Positions 44,035 to 53,424 of a stretch of DNA of 64,000 bases are shown one piece after another. The stretch spans positions 2,728,001 through 2,792,000 of the forward strand of contig NC_013922.1 of assembly GCF_000025625.1 (NCBI RefSeq), given 5' to 3'. The DNA comes from Natrialba magadii ATCC 43099 (GTDB lineage Archaea; Halobacteriota; Halobacteria; Halobacteriales; Natrialbaceae). Position numbers and translations under genes: made by a program. Under the pieces are notes generated by a model, which saw only the letters and a list, made by a program, of their open reading frames with translations, did no database searches and had not been told where the DNA came from. Every line of letters starts with the position of its first letter. Position 1 is the first letter of the stretch.

Positions 44035-44065
44035 TCGGAGTTTCTCCGACTTTCGGACCGGTCCG
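44035..44065. promoter_or_regulatory. Two adjacent palindromes upstream of HdeD
   Basis: TCGGAG-TTT-CTCCGA (44035-44049) forms a perfect 6-bp stem, and CGGACCGGTCCG (44054-44065) is a perfect 12-bp palindrome. They lie about 60-90 bases before the HdeD start. Such paired dyads suggest binding of a dimeric regulator; the factor is unknown. Confidence 0.45.
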
Positions 44066-44126
44066 TATTCGCGACCTACTGTCAAACTGTGAAAATGTGT
44101 TATCTCCGTACACTGCGTACGTCTCT

Positions 44127-44738
44127 ATGGAGACGATTATGTCCTCGAACACAGCAACTGCTGACCACGAATCGTACGGCTACTCACTCAAGCGCGGATG
44201 GCGGACATTGGCTATCGCCGGTGGCGTCGTCGGCCTGATCGGCCTCCTCGCAATCGTGTTTCCGCTCGCGACGGGCATTTCGGTTACCCTCGTAATCGGC
44301 GCACTGCTCGTCCTGAGCGGGATCGTCCACGGCGCACACGCCTTCACCGCACGCGGGTGGAGCGGCTCGATGTGGCAACTCGCACTCGGCGTCATCTCGG
44401 TCGTCGCGGGTGTACTCGTGCTCGCGAACCCTGTCATCGGGCTCGTGACCCTCACGCTGCTCGCGATTGCCTACCTGCTCGCCGACGGCGTGGCTGAACT
44501 CTGGCTGTCGATGCGGATGGCCGACCAGCCCGGTCGGATGTCCGTCGCCGCGAGCGGCGTTCTCTCGCTCGTCCTGGCCGGTCTGCTCTGGATCGGCTTC
44601 CCGGCGGACGCAGCCTGGGCGATCGGCCTGCTCGTCGGCATCAGCCTCTTCATGACCGGGCTCTCGATGGGCATCGTGGCCATCACTGGCCGCAACATGG
44701 AGGAGACGACTGCCGCCGGCGAACCACGAGCCGCGTAA
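44127..44738 (+). CDS. HdeD family membrane protein
   Basis: ATG 44127 (METIMSSNTATADHESYGYS) or 44139 starts a protein of about 200 residues with six transmembrane helices in three pairs, such as LAIAGGVVGLIGLLAIVFPL, VTLVIGALLVLSGIVHGAHA and LALGVISVVAGVLVLANPVI. The family is linked to acid resistance in enterobacteria; in haloarchaea the role is not known. The C-terminus is polar. Confidence 0.87.
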   Translation: METIMSSNTATADHESYGYSLKRGWRTLAIAGGVVGLIGLLAIVFPLATGISVTLVIGALLVLSGIVHGAHAFTARGWSGSMWQLALGVISVVAGVLVLANPVIGLVTLTLLAIAYLLADGVAELWLSMRMADQPGRMSVAASGVLSLVLAGLLWIGFPADAAWAIGLLVGISLFMTGLSMGIVAITGRNMEETTAAGEPRAA

Positions 44739-44890
44739 GCGCGTGACGCACGCCTACCCACGTTTTCGACCTCTTTTGACGGTGTCAGTACTTGACCTGT
44801 GAGCGAGCGCCCTGTCACGGAGCACCCTACTACCAAAACAGACAGCAACGGAGCCCCCAAACCAACCACCAGCAGACAGCAAAACAGCAA

Positions 44891-44976
44891 CTATAGTAAC
44901 AACTGCAACTCGTTACACACTGATCGCCGAGCAGGCTGGCGATCAGGTGTGCAGTGACTTGCAGTGGCTACTATAC
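44891..44976 (-). repeat. 86-bp hairpin repeat, copy B
   Basis: It begins CTATAGTAACAACTGCAACT and ends GCAGTGGCTACTATAC. Its reverse complement matches copy A (25285-25370) at all but about two positions. It sits about 55 bases before the luciferase-like gene and so may affect its promoter. The central part GATCGCCGAGCAGGCTGGCG forms the hairpin tip. Confidence 0.85.
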
Positions 44977-45031
44977 CTCACGCACGTGACAAAGCGAGCC
45001 GTTATTCGGCCTTCGGTCCCGAACACACTGC

Positions 45032-46060
45032 GTGAACCTCTCGATCGTCGATCTCGCGCCCGTTCCCGACGGCGCGAGCGCAACCGAAGCGTACGAGAAC
45101 ACGGTCGAACTCGCCCAGTTGGCCGAGCAACTCGGCTACTCGCGATTCTGGGTTGCCGAACACCACGGCATGGCTGACTCGATCGCGAGCACGACACCAG
45201 AGGTCCTGATCGCCCACCTGGCCGCACAGACCGACGAGATCCGCGTCGGGTCGGGAACCGTGCTGCTCAACCACTACAGCCCGTTCAAGGTCGCCGAGGC
45301 GTTCAGCACACTCGACGCCCTCGCCCCGGGTCGCATCGACCTCGGTCTTGGCCGTGCCACCGGCATGCCCGCCGCCGACCGCGCGCTCCAGACCGAACAG
45401 CGAAAACGCAATCCCGACGAGGACCACGCCGAGAAGATCGAGGCGGCCGCTGCCCACCTCTACGACGAGTTCAGCGCGGACCATCCGTACTCGAAACTCA
45501 CCCTCGCGCGCTCCGAGAGCGACGTACCAGAGATCTGGGTCCTCGGCTCGAGTCCCTCCAGTGCGAAAATCGCGGGCGAACTCGGTCTTCGGTACTGCTT
45601 TGCCGCGTTCATCCGTCCAAATCTCGCCGAACGGGCGTTCGAGACCTATCACGAGCACTTCGAACCGACCGATTCCGACGCCGGTCTGGACGAACCAGAA
45701 GGGATGCTCGCAGTGAACGTCGTCTGCGACGAGACCGACGAGGACGCTGCACGGCTCCGTGCGAGCGCCGAAGCATCCTACAAGCGCATGCAACGCGGCG
45801 TCGTCGGCTCACTGCCGTCGGTCGAAGAGGCGATCGACGAACTCGGCGGCGTTCCGGAGCCGACGCCGCAGTCGCTCCCGTCCGGGGAGTGGCCCCGTGC
45901 ACTCTCCGGCAGCCCCGAAACGGTTGGCACGCTACTCGAGAACCTGACGGATCGAGTCGGTGTCGACGACATGATCGTCCAGAATCTTATCGCAGACCAC
46001 GACGACGTGTGTCGGTCGCACGAACTGCTTGCCGAAGCGGTCGGGTTAGAGGGCCGCTGA
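45032..46060 (+). CDS. LLM class flavin-dependent oxidoreductase
   Basis: This encodes 342 residues from a GTG start. The TIM-barrel landmarks of bacterial luciferase-like monooxygenases are LAEQLGYSRFWVAEHHGMAD, VGSGTVLLNHYSPFKVAEAF, GRIDLGLGRATGMP and EIWVLGSSPSSAKIAGELGL. It would use reduced F420 or FMN; the substrate is unknown. The hairpin repeat copy B precedes it. Confidence 0.9.
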   Translation: MNLSIVDLAPVPDGASATEAYENTVELAQLAEQLGYSRFWVAEHHGMADSIASTTPEVLIAHLAAQTDEIRVGSGTVLLNHYSPFKVAEAFSTLDALAPGRIDLGLGRATGMPAADRALQTEQRKRNPDEDHAEKIEAAAAHLYDEFSADHPYSKLTLARSESDVPEIWVLGSSPSSAKIAGELGLRYCFAAFIRPNLAERAFETYHEHFEPTDSDAGLDEPEGMLAVNVVCDETDEDAARLRASAEASYKRMQRGVVGSLPSVEEAIDELGGVPEPTPQSLPSGEWPRALSGSPETVGTLLENLTDRVGVDDMIVQNLIADHDDVCRSHELLAEAVGLEGR

Positions 46061-46088
46061 GTATCGTCCGCCGCGCTCACTACTCGCC

Positions 46089-48002
46089 CTACTCGCCGAG
46101 CACCGAATCGAAAAACTTCCGCTCTGCCGTCCGGAGGTGTTGGTTGAACGTCGCCGGCGCGATACCCAGCCGATCCGCGATATCCTCGCCCGTACTCTCC
46201 CGGGGCCACTCGAAGTAACCCGCGAAGTAGGCCGTCTCGAGTGCGGCCCGTTGTTTTTCCGTCAACTCGTCTTCCAGCACGGCCGTTGCAGTTGATCCCC
46301 GCCCCGAGCCGCTGCGGTCACTGCGTTCGGTCGTCCGCTGGGCGAGGTAGGTGGCGTCTGGCCGCTGTTCTTTGATGAGTTCGATCATCTGGCGGGTGTC
46401 CCGACCCCGCGGGAGTTCGACGACGAATCGGAACTCGCCGTTGGCGATCGTTGCCGATTCGACCCGGCCACCGTGAGTCGCGATCGCTTCGAACAGTGCG
46501 GCTGCGGCGGGCATCACGACTTCGAACTCGAACTCGTCCCGGCGCGCCGATAGGAACCGGGCGTCGCTGACACCGTCGATCCCTTCGACCGTCTCCGCGA
46601 ACTCGTCCTGTGCAATGTCCGTCGCCGAACCGTAGGCGAGCAGCGTCTCGTCGCCGCGGACGAGCTGGTTGATCGAGATCCGGCCGGAGTCGGCCTCCGA
46701 GAGACCGACCAGTTCTGGGACCATCTCCTCGAGTCTGAACTCGAGTTCGATGACGGCGTCACTGACGAGTGCATCGCGTCGTTCGAGTGCGGTAATCGCG
46801 TGCGCGACGGTGTCCCCAATGCGAGCGAGGATCTGTGTTTCTGCTGAGGTGAACGCCCGCGGCGAACTCGAGTAGATGTTCAGGACGCCGTAGATGAGGT
46901 CTTCGTGGATGATTGGAATCGCTGCCGAAGAGTGATAGCCCCGCGAGGTGGCATCCTCGCGCCACGGTTCGAAGTCTGGGTCGGAACCGATGCTGTTTGC
47001 GACCTGCACCTCGCCGGCGCGAATCGCGGTTCCCGACGGTCCTTTTCCGGCGGCTGTGGTTTCGTCGACGCTGATTTCGACGTCCTCGAGGTACCCCTCT
47101 TCGACGCCGGCGGCCGCCTTCGGAACGACGTCGTCGCTCCCGGGATTGACCTCGCCGATCCAGGCGAACCGGTAGGCGTCCGACGCGGTGAGGCGATCAC
47201 AGACCTCCTGTTCGAGTTCGGCACGCGTCTCGGTCGTGATTACCGAGTTGATGATGTCGTGTCCGATATCGTTCAACCGGTTGACCGTCTCGAGTTGCTC
47301 GCGCTGGCGGCGGCGTTCGTACTCCTGTCGTGCGCGCTCGATCGCGTGGTGGATCGTTCTGACGAGCAGTTCACTCGTCACCTCGTCTTTGACGAGGAAG
47401 TCCTGTGCCCCCTGCTGGATCGCCTGAATTCCGACCTGCTGATCCCGAAGGCCGGTCAGGACGACGATCGGCGTTGCAGTGCTGGCATCGGACACCGTCT
47501 CGAGCGTCTCGAGTCCTTGGCTGTCGGGAAGGTTCAGATCGAGCAGGACGACGTCGATCGAGCGTTGCTCGAACAACTCGAGTCCCTCCTCGAGTCGCGT
47601 TGCGCGGGAGATATCGGGTGTTCGGCCGGCGGTCTCGTCGGAGCTCACGCGTTGTGCGAGTTCTTCGGTACCGCGAAGCATCTCCTCGATCAGCCGTGCG
47701 TCGCCTGGGTTGTCCTCGATGAGGAGAATGCGAAGCATCGCTTCGGCGTCCGCAGCGTCTGGGGTGTCTGAGAGTTCTGTGGCACTTGTTCTTGCTCCTG
47801 CTCCTGCACCTGTTCCCGCTCCCGCTCCCGCTCCCGATTCTGATTGCGATTCTTGCACCGGTCCCGTCCCTGGCCCAGCGCCACCATCTGCAGCTCCCGT
47901 CTCAGCGTTCTCCCCCGTCGCGTCTGCCCCACCGTTCTGTCGATCACCACTCTCGGAATCACGCATCCGGTCGGGATCATCCTCGTCGTGTCCGCCACTC
48001 AT
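46089..48002 (-). CDS. Response regulator, GAF and bacterio-opsin activator-type HTH protein
   Basis: This encodes 637 residues. A low-complexity N-terminus with GAGAGAGTGAGAGA precedes a receiver domain ([18 protein letters not shown], phosphate acceptor in [17 protein letters not shown]), a GAF domain (about residues 260-415), a BAT-associated domain and a C-terminal HTH-10 ([40 protein letters not shown]). It probably activates transcription in response to phosphorylation and a small ligand. Its ATG overlaps the upstream receiver-only gene as ATGA. Confidence 0.9.
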   Translation of the reverse strand: MSGGHDEDDPDRMRDSESGDRQNGGADATGENAETGAADGGAGPGTGPVQESQSESGAGAGAGTGAGAGARTSATELSDTPDAADAEAMLRILLIEDNPGDARLIEEMLRGTEELAQRVSSDETAGRTPDISRATRLEEGLELFEQRSIDVVLLDLNLPDSQGLETLETVSDASTATPIVVLTGLRDQQVGIQAIQQGAQDFLVKDEVTSELLVRTIHHAIERARQEYERRRQREQLETVNRLNDIGHDIINSVITTETRAELEQEVCDRLTASDAYRFAWIGEVNPGSDDVVPKAAAGVEEGYLEDVEISVDETTAAGKGPSGTAIRAGEVQVANSIGSDPDFEPWREDATSRGYHSSAAIPIIHEDLIYGVLNIYSSSPRAFTSAETQILARIGDTVAHAITALERRDALVSDAVIELEFRLEEMVPELVGLSEADSGRISINQLVRGDETLLAYGSATDIAQDEFAETVEGIDGVSDARFLSARRDEFEFEVVMPAAAALFEAIATHGGRVESATIANGEFRFVVELPRGRDTRQMIELIKEQRPDATYLAQRTTERSDRSGSGRGSTATAVLEDELTEKQRAALETAYFAGYFEWPRESTGEDIADRLGIAPATFNQHLRTAERKFFDSVLGE

Positions 48003-48463
48003 AGCTGATCACCCTCCGGTGGCAGTCGAACGACAGAGAACCAGAACTTCTCGAACGCCCGAACCGTCTCGATGAACTCGTCCGGATCGACCGGCTTCGT
48101 CAAATATGCGTTCGCGTGCAACTCGTACGACTTCGCGACATCCTCTTCTGCTCGCGAACTCGTCAGCACGATCACCGGAATCGAGCGCAGTTCCGAATCT
48201 CCCTTGAGCTCCTCGAGTACCTCCTCGCCATCCGTCCGCGGGAGGTTGAGATCGAGCAGGATGAGATCCGGCCGCGGCGCATCCGCGTATTCGTTTCGCT
48301 GGTGGAGGAACTCGAGTGCCTCCGTACCGTCGGAGACGACGTGCAGGTCGTTCTCGATGCGACCCTGTTTGAACGCTTCCTTGGTGAGGCGGACATCACC
48401 GGGGTTGTCTTCGACGAGGAGTATCTGTGCAGTTGTTGGCGTCGCGGATCGTCTCGTGGTCAT
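47999..48463 (-). CDS. Stand-alone response regulator receiver
   Basis: ATG 48463 ([20 protein letters not shown]) is chosen; longer frames upstream are not protein-like. The 154 residues form one receiver domain: acidic pocket in [11 protein letters not shown], phosphate acceptor Asp in [13 protein letters not shown], Thr/Ser in [12 protein letters not shown] and Lys in [11 protein letters not shown]. It is of the Rcp1-like type common in haloarchaea. It is translationally coupled to the GAF/HTH regulator. No histidine kinase is adjacent. Confidence 0.92.
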   Translation of the reverse strand: MTTRRSATPTTAQILLVEDNPGDVRLTKEAFKQGRIENDLHVVSDGTEALEFLHQRNEYADAPRPDLILLDLNLPRTDGEEVLEELKGDSELRSIPVIVLTSSRAEEDVAKSYELHANAYLTKPVDPDEFIETVRAFEKFWFSVVRLPPEGDQL

Positions 48464-48883
48464 TGCTGGATGCGTGTTGTGTCGGTGGTCGCACGGTACG
48501 TGCTTGGATGGCGGTTCGACAACCGAGAGCGGGCCACTGGTCCGCGAACGGACGAAGAGATGCGATGAACGCGACGTCTCGCGTGCGTGTGTGGGGAGGT
48601 CGAAAAACGAACGATAGCCGAGTCGACGATCGATATCGAGCCCCGGCGGTGATTGCAGGGGAGTATCGACGTTCGGTCGAAACGGACACACTTGCTGGTG
48701 TCCGACCACGACCGGGGAAAAGCGGCCATTTCGTACTATCGCAAAGTTGATTGGGAGGGATAAATGTAGTGTTCAAACCTCGTATGAGGAGAATATCCGA
48801 AATTTCGGACAGTGCTGAACACGTGTTCACCACAATATGGAAAAATAGGACCCCATTGTAAGGTGTGGCAACGCCGTTGTTGG
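48464..48883. other. Intergenic region, no gene seen
   Basis: This 420-bp stretch lies between the response regulator start and the Orc1/Cdc6 stop. It should contain the promoter of the two-regulator operon. No RNA gene, repeat or believable small frame is seen. Confidence 0.45.
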
Positions 48884-49927
48884 CTACGACGTCTCGTCCT
48901 TCTCATCAGAAACCAGCCGATACCGTCTGCCACGGTGTTTCCCAACCGATTTGATCAGGTCGTAGTGGACCATCTTCGTCAGGTGATTGCGCAGGGTTCG
49001 GGTCGTTTTGGGCTCGTCAACCCGCTGTTCGTACCGTTCGTAGAGCGACCCTGGTTCGATCTCTCCCGCTTCTTTGATGACGTCGTACAGCACTCGCTGG
49101 TGTTCGAGCAAGCCTTCGACTGTCTTCCGGCGGATTGCCGTCCGCGCGTCTGGAATCGCCGACTCGATCTCTGTGGCCGTCACTCGTTCGGTACCGGCTT
49201 GTTCGGCACGCCGCGCTGCCGAACGCAGGATTCCGATACCGACGCGAGCATCACCCGAGGCTGCCTCAGCAATCGTCTGCAACTGGTCAGTCGTGACTGC
49301 GTTCGGTTCCAGCCCCTGCGTTGCGCGCTCGCGCAAAATTGCGACGAGTTCGTCCATCCCGTACCGATCGAACTGGACACGAGTTCCAGCGTGGAAGCGC
49401 GACCGAACCCGGTCGTCGAAACTCGCGAACAACTCCTCTTCTCGGTTGGCGATCAATACGAGCGAGACATGTGGGAGTCGGTAAAGATCGTAGAGGACGG
49501 CCGTCTCTTCGAGTTGATCGACCTCGTCGAGGACAGCGACAAGTGGTTGATCGGCTGCCGCCTCGAGTCGCCCGAACAGTTCGTCTTTCGGCGTCGATCG
49601 GTGGATCGACGTGGTCTGTCCGATGGACTCGAGGAGGCTGTACAGCACCCGAAAGCGCGTATACTCCTGCCAGCAGTTGACGTAGGCGACGCGGACGGCC
49701 GGGTCCTGTTCGCGTAGCTGGGTGAGCGTGTACCGTGCGAGACAGGTTTTGCCGACGCCGGTCGGACCGAACAGGAACGCGGGATCGGTTCGGTGACCGG
49801 AGAGCAACGGCTCCAGCGACTCGGAGAGGAGGTTGACCTCGTCGTGCCGGTGAACGATTTCGCTCGGAACGAAATCCTCGCGCAGGACGCGGGCGTCGAC
49901 GATCACACGAGCAGGGTTTCTGACCAA
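48884..49927 (-). CDS. Orc1/Cdc6-type AAA+ replication protein
   Basis: This encodes 347 residues. Walker A is LFGPTGVGKT (residues 52-61), Walker B VAVLDEVDQ and sensor motifs LVLIANREEE and DDRVRSRFHAGT follow. The C-terminal winged helix spans about 270-347 (TRTLRNHLTKMVHYDLIKSV). It belongs to the archaeal origin-binding family; haloarchaea carry many paralogues and only some mark active origins. A TATA-like element (TTATTATG on the minus strand) is just upstream. The adjacent 1.3-kb gene-free DNA is noted separately. Confidence 0.92.
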   Translation of the reverse strand: MVRNPARVIVDARVLREDFVPSEIVHRHDEVNLLSESLEPLLSGHRTDPAFLFGPTGVGKTCLARYTLTQLREQDPAVRVAYVNCWQEYTRFRVLYSLLESIGQTTSIHRSTPKDELFGRLEAAADQPLVAVLDEVDQLEETAVLYDLYRLPHVSLVLIANREEELFASFDDRVRSRFHAGTRVQFDRYGMDELVAILRERATQGLEPNAVTTDQLQTIAEAASGDARVGIGILRSAARRAEQAGTERVTATEIESAIPDARTAIRRKTVEGLLEHQRVLYDVIKEAGEIEPGSLYERYEQRVDEPKTTRTLRNHLTKMVHYDLIKSVGKHRGRRYRLVSDEKDETS

Positions 49928-50008
49928 TCATAATAAGTGACCGGTGGGATGGAACGTTCGATCGCTTTCTATATCGCCACATGCGATTTATCACCGGTGC
50001 TGGCATCA

Positions 50009-50026
50009 CCCACAGTCGTCTGTGGG
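50009..50026. repeat. Inverted repeat upstream of orc1/cdc6
   Basis: CCCACAG and CTGTGGG flank a 4-base loop TCGT, about 85 bases before the orc1/cdc6 start. It may be an operator or part of an origin. Confidence 0.5.
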
Positions 50027-50938
50027 CGGACTCACCGTGTTCAGCGACCGCAGCGATGAGAGGGTGGAGCCAAACGGAGAGCGCGGGCGAGTTCGCATAG
50101 GGCGCGTATCGCGTCTGCTGTCTCCAAAATGGCCGGTATTTACAGGAAGTGCAGCATAACGTTGACGAGTCGCCACTGGAGAATGTAGGGGTGCAACTGG
50201 AGAATGTAGGGTGCAGTTTGGAGTTTGGAATACGCGCGCGTGAGCGGTACCACCCATCAAAACCCAACCACTCACTTCCACCTGCCACCACAACTCAGCC
50301 ACTACCTCCCACCTGCCACCACAACTCAGCACCACGACAACACACCCAACTCAGTAGACGGCTGCCAACTGGAAAACACACACCGGCGCTACTGCACTCG
50401 GTGACTCTCACTGAGCACCCTGACCCCACCATCACACTCGAGTACCCCGACCTACTATCTCTGCCCACCACAGCGCGACCACGTTTTGCGGTCGAGTACC
50501 CTACCCTGGCCATCGATCCAGTCACACAATCGCGGAGTGTGCTAGACCAGTTTGTTCCAGGCGTATTTTGGTCACCGATGTCCCCCTCGGTACTCGAACG
50601 TGGCCCAGCGTGTGCCTGACTATGGCCCACCAGTCTCCACATCACATGTTCTCTTTTCAGTCGAGAGAGTGGGTGTACTCGTCTCGGTCTCGAGTACATC
50701 GCGCCAGAGAGACTCCCGGTCAACCGGCGTAGTGTGGTGGACGAGTGTGTTCGCTTACCGAGATCGTGTGGTGGATTCGACAGCGACAGGAGAGGCGGGT
50801 ACCGGCCGTGATCTGCAGGCACGTCTCTTAGTGAGCCACAGTAGTCGTGGGCTAACGTGTAGTGAGCGACAACGAGACCAGACATACATCGTATATCACG
50901 ATACAGAACGTGGGCGAGACGGTGCGACAGCAACGGGT

Positions 50939-51007
50939 CAGTCCGCGAACGACTCACCGTGCAGTCCGCAAACAACTCACCGTGCAGTCCGCGAACAACT
51001 CACCGTG
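50939..51007 (+). repeat. Three tandem copies of a 23-bp unit
   Basis: The unit cagtccgcgaacaactcaccgtg is present three times in direct succession, with two substitutions across the copies. No protein frame explains it. It lies about 220 bases before the small protein gene at 51227. Confidence 0.85.
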
Positions 51008-51226
51008 AGCGCAGTGATCGAAACCAGTAACGCAGATCAGACACCGAGTCAGCAGCGTACTCACTCATACTGATTGCAATGGCCACTCTCGCTGCCTTCG
51101 AACACCCGCGGTTACTCGAGTCCCTATCCGGAAGAGAGATCGAACGGGCAGTTGCTGAGTCGTCGACGAGCTGCTGTTTGCAGTGTGGCCTACAGTTTCT
51201 TGAGGATCGCTGACAGACACCAGCGT

Positions 51227-51613
51227 ATGGAAGAGATCGAACTGGGTGTTCCGAAACCGTTGCTCGAACGATTGCCAGCGGACGATGACGTCGCTGCGGC
51301 TGATATGCAGCGTGCCGTTGGCGGCTGGGAACAGCAGATAAACGAGATCATTGAGTCAGTCGAGGACGACCGAGAGGCGGCTGCCCAGATTCTCGACGTG
51401 ATCGATCGGTTCGAGGCGCGCTACGAGACCTACGACGACCTGGTGCCAGAACTTCGGGCCTGGGGACAGTCACCGATTTACGCGATTGCCTGGCGAACGC
51501 TCTACGCAGATATTATCGCACAGTTGTACGAGCACGACGACCTCGCAAGCCATATCGACCGGGAGCGAAACGCACGCCTCGTTGACGACGGTATTCGACT
51601 CCGCGACCTGTGA
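51227..51613 (+). CDS. Conserved haloarchaeal hypothetical protein
   Basis: ATG 51227 (MEEIELGVPKPLLERLPADD) starts 128 acidic residues; the longer frame upstream is not protein-like. It is mainly helical (EQQINEIIESVEDDREAAAQ, VIDRFEARYETYDDLVPELR) and ends VDDGIRLRDL. A YAIAWRTLYADIIAQLY segment is conserved-looking. No domain is recognised. Confidence 0.7.
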   Translation: MEEIELGVPKPLLERLPADDDVAAADMQRAVGGWEQQINEIIESVEDDREAAAQILDVIDRFEARYETYDDLVPELRAWGQSPIYAIAWRTLYADIIAQLYEHDDLASHIDRERNARLVDDGIRLRDL

Positions 51614-52020
51614 CATCCTCGCCCACCGTGAACGGCAGGACTCCCTCACTGCTTGAAGAGAAGGAAGAGAGATTTTTCGACCCAGGAGCAGTGTTGCGGG
51701 CGACCAGACGAACGCCGTTTGAAACCTACTGAGCTGTGATTTGCGCGGCGAAAGAAGTCACCGTCCTATGGCATGGCCACACTATTGCAATGCTGAAGAT
51801 TGGGTTCGTAGTCACGGTTGTATGCCAAGTGATAGGTAGGTGTCTTGGATGGAACTGTTCTATCCTCTCGACTGCTTCCTGACTTCTGTTTCCCATACTC
51901 GTTGAGTTCGTTAGTTTCACCCAACAGTCGTATAAATCTCACAGACCCTCACATCGGCAGAACAGATTTACAAATAGAAACGCTAATTCGGGAGATATTG
52001 CAACTACTCTTTCGAGAGAG
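51614..52020. other. Intergenic region, no gene seen
   Basis: This 407-bp, partly AT-rich stretch precedes the small zinc-ribbon gene at 52021. A 64-residue minus-strand frame exists (51726-51920) but lacks recognisable features. Nothing else is supported. Confidence 0.4.
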
Positions 52021-52272
52021 ATGGCGAATAGAGATGATGTATCAAGAGAGTTGGCGAAATGTACGAGCTGTGACTCTATCTATGCGGCTCGACAGTGGCC
52101 TGATGGCGAGATTCAACTGATCGGGAGCGGCAGTTGTCCCTGCGGTTCGACTGAGTTCGTTATAGTCGACGATACCGACAGTGAGCAAGCGGGTGGTAGC
52201 GACGAACCCGACGGGAAACGTGATCCCGACAGAGACGACGACCCATCTCCAGGACGGACCACCGCAGAATAG
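52021..52272 (+). CDS. Small zinc-ribbon protein
   Basis: This encodes 83 residues. CTSCDSIYAARQWPDGEIQL and SGSCPCGSTEF give a CxxC and CxC pair that could bind zinc; the tail is Asp/Arg/Pro-rich and disordered. AT-rich sequence precedes the ATG. The type is common in haloarchaea; the role is unknown. Confidence 0.68.
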   Translation: MANRDDVSRELAKCTSCDSIYAARQWPDGEIQLIGSGSCPCGSTEFVIVDDTDSEQAGGSDEPDGKRDPDRDDDPSPGRTTAE

Positions 52273-52405
52273 GTATCGATTGCCACCGATATCGGCCCCC
52301 GAGAATCGGGGTACTGGTGTTTCCAATCGACGTTATGGTTCACGGACGCTATGAGCCTCGCGTCGCTACGTGCCGGTCGGCGGTGTAGAGTGCGAGAGTA
52401 GAATA

Positions 52406-52425
52406 GGCCGGCGCAGATTACGAAC
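52406..52425 (-). repeat. Partial copy of the tRNA-Pro 3' end
   Basis: ggccggcgcagattacgaac at 52406-52425 repeats the first bases of the tRNA-Pro gene on this strand (ggccggcgcagattcgaac at 52471-52489), which is the 3' acceptor and T-arm of the minus-strand tRNA, with one inserted A. It lies 63 bases downstream of the tRNA end. Such duplicates commonly mark att sites of integrases. Confidence 0.6.
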
Positions 52426-52468
52426 CACGGTCGGAGCGAAGCTCCTCGTCGTTGGTCGGTGGGAGAAA

Positions 52469-52541
52469 TGGGCCGGCGCAGATTCGAACTGCGGTTACGG
52501 CCACCCGAAGGCCGAAGGATACCAGGCTACCCCACCGGCCC
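52469..52541 (-). tRNA. tRNA-Pro(CGG)
   Basis: The minus-strand transcript starts GGGCCGGTGGGGTAGCCTGG. Acceptor arms GGGCCGG and CCGGCCC pair with discriminator A. The anticodon arm is CGGCC-TTCGGGT-GGCCG, giving anticodon CGG (Pro, codon CCG). The T-arm holds GTTCGAATC. Length is 73 without encoded CCA. A TTAAAC box lies about 30 bases upstream. Confidence 0.93.
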
Positions 52542-52737
52542 GCAGGCGGAATGAGCACAGCAGATTGTTTAACGGTTCCGAAAATCGACTCTGTAGAACG
52601 CGCATCGTCCCCACACGACACTCACAGCACCGCTACTGGAACATCTCACTTTGGGTCCAGTGTCCAGTGTCCAGTGCCCAGTGCTCAACACTCAACACTC
52701 AGCACACAACCTCAGCACTCAACACTCCACACACCAC

Positions 52738-53337
52738 TCAACACTCCTCGTATCCCGCCGTATCCAGATAGTGATGCACCACCGTCACCGCTTGATCCGC
52801 ATGTAACAGGGTCGGCCCGAGCCGAAGCCGCTGGTCGACCTGCCCTGTGAGTACCGCTTCCTCTTCGGCCGTGAAATCGTGATGATCCGAGAGGACGAAG
52901 ACACCGGACTCGAGTACACCCGGCTCACAGTCGGTGATTGGTGTCCCATCTTCGTGGAGTTGGACGATGGGGCCGCCGTCGATTGTCTCGAGTGTCGCCT
53001 CGAAGCCGCGCCGGTAGAGTTCGATGCCAGGGTTCGGTTCGGCGGGGAGTGCACCGATCGCTTCGTCGCGGTGCTCGAGTGCGGTTCGGACGAGTGCGGC
53101 GGTGCTTCGCTCGTCGGGGTTGAGCCGGCGGAGTTCGGAGCCATCAAAGACGATGGTGAGGGTGTCCTGGACGACGAGGTGGACGCGGACGTCGTCGCGG
53201 ATACCGTGGGAGGTGACGAACGAGGCGGTAATTGATCGGGAGAGGGCATCGAGCCGGCCGGCACCGCCGGCAAGATCGTCGAGTGAGAAGTCAGCATCGA
53301 GTGGGACGTCGTGGGCGATAAGGACGAACTGGCGCAT
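52738..53337 (-). CDS. trmY: tRNA (pseudouridine-54-N1)-methyltransferase TrmY
   Basis: ATG 53337 gives MRQFVLIAHDVPLDADFSLD, 199 residues, matching the archaeal TrmY start. It is a SPOUT methyltransferase: TASFVTSHGIRDDVRVHLVV, then GVFVLSDHHDFTAEEEAVL in the SAM-binding knot, and a conserved C-terminal Cys (YEEC). It methylates pseudouridine 54 of tRNA to m1-pseudouridine, using the base made by Pus10, whose gene is at 56991. A 17-bp tandem repeat array lies directly upstream. Confidence 0.92.
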   Translation of the reverse strand: MRQFVLIAHDVPLDADFSLDDLAGGAGRLDALSRSITASFVTSHGIRDDVRVHLVVQDTLTIVFDGSELRRLNPDERSTAALVRTALEHRDEAIGALPAEPNPGIELYRRGFEATLETIDGGPIVQLHEDGTPITDCEPGVLESGVFVLSDHHDFTAEEEAVLTGQVDQRLRLGPTLLHADQAVTVVHHYLDTAGYEEC

Positions 53338-53424
53338 GCTGTGGTGGATGGGTGGTAGCGGGATAGCAGCCACGGTTTGCCGTTGTGCGTGTGTAGCAGT
53401 CTGCAGGTGGTTGAACCGGTAATG

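Larger units (their letters stand above)
49928..51226. other. 1.3-kb gene-free region beside orc1/cdc6
   Basis: No convincing gene is present; the long open frames here have poor composition. Features seen are a 7-bp stem CCCACAG-tcgt-CTGTGGG at 50009-50026, palindromic CACCGGTG at 49992-49999, a tandem aactggagaatgtaggg unit (about 50175-50215), a duplicated acctgccaccacaactcag (about 50280-50330), and three copies of a 23-bp repeat (50939-51007). The mixture of repeats next to an Orc1/Cdc6 gene would fit a replication origin, but no canonical ORB element was recognised. Confidence 0.5.

Noticed and set aside
50295-50975. 226-residue minus-strand frame beside orc1/cdc6
   Set aside because: Ser/Arg/Cys-rich, not acidic, no domain; typical chance frame in repeat-bearing DNA.
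50939-51007. Considered as a short CRISPR array
   Set aside because: The three units are directly adjacent with no spacers and no cas genes nearby.
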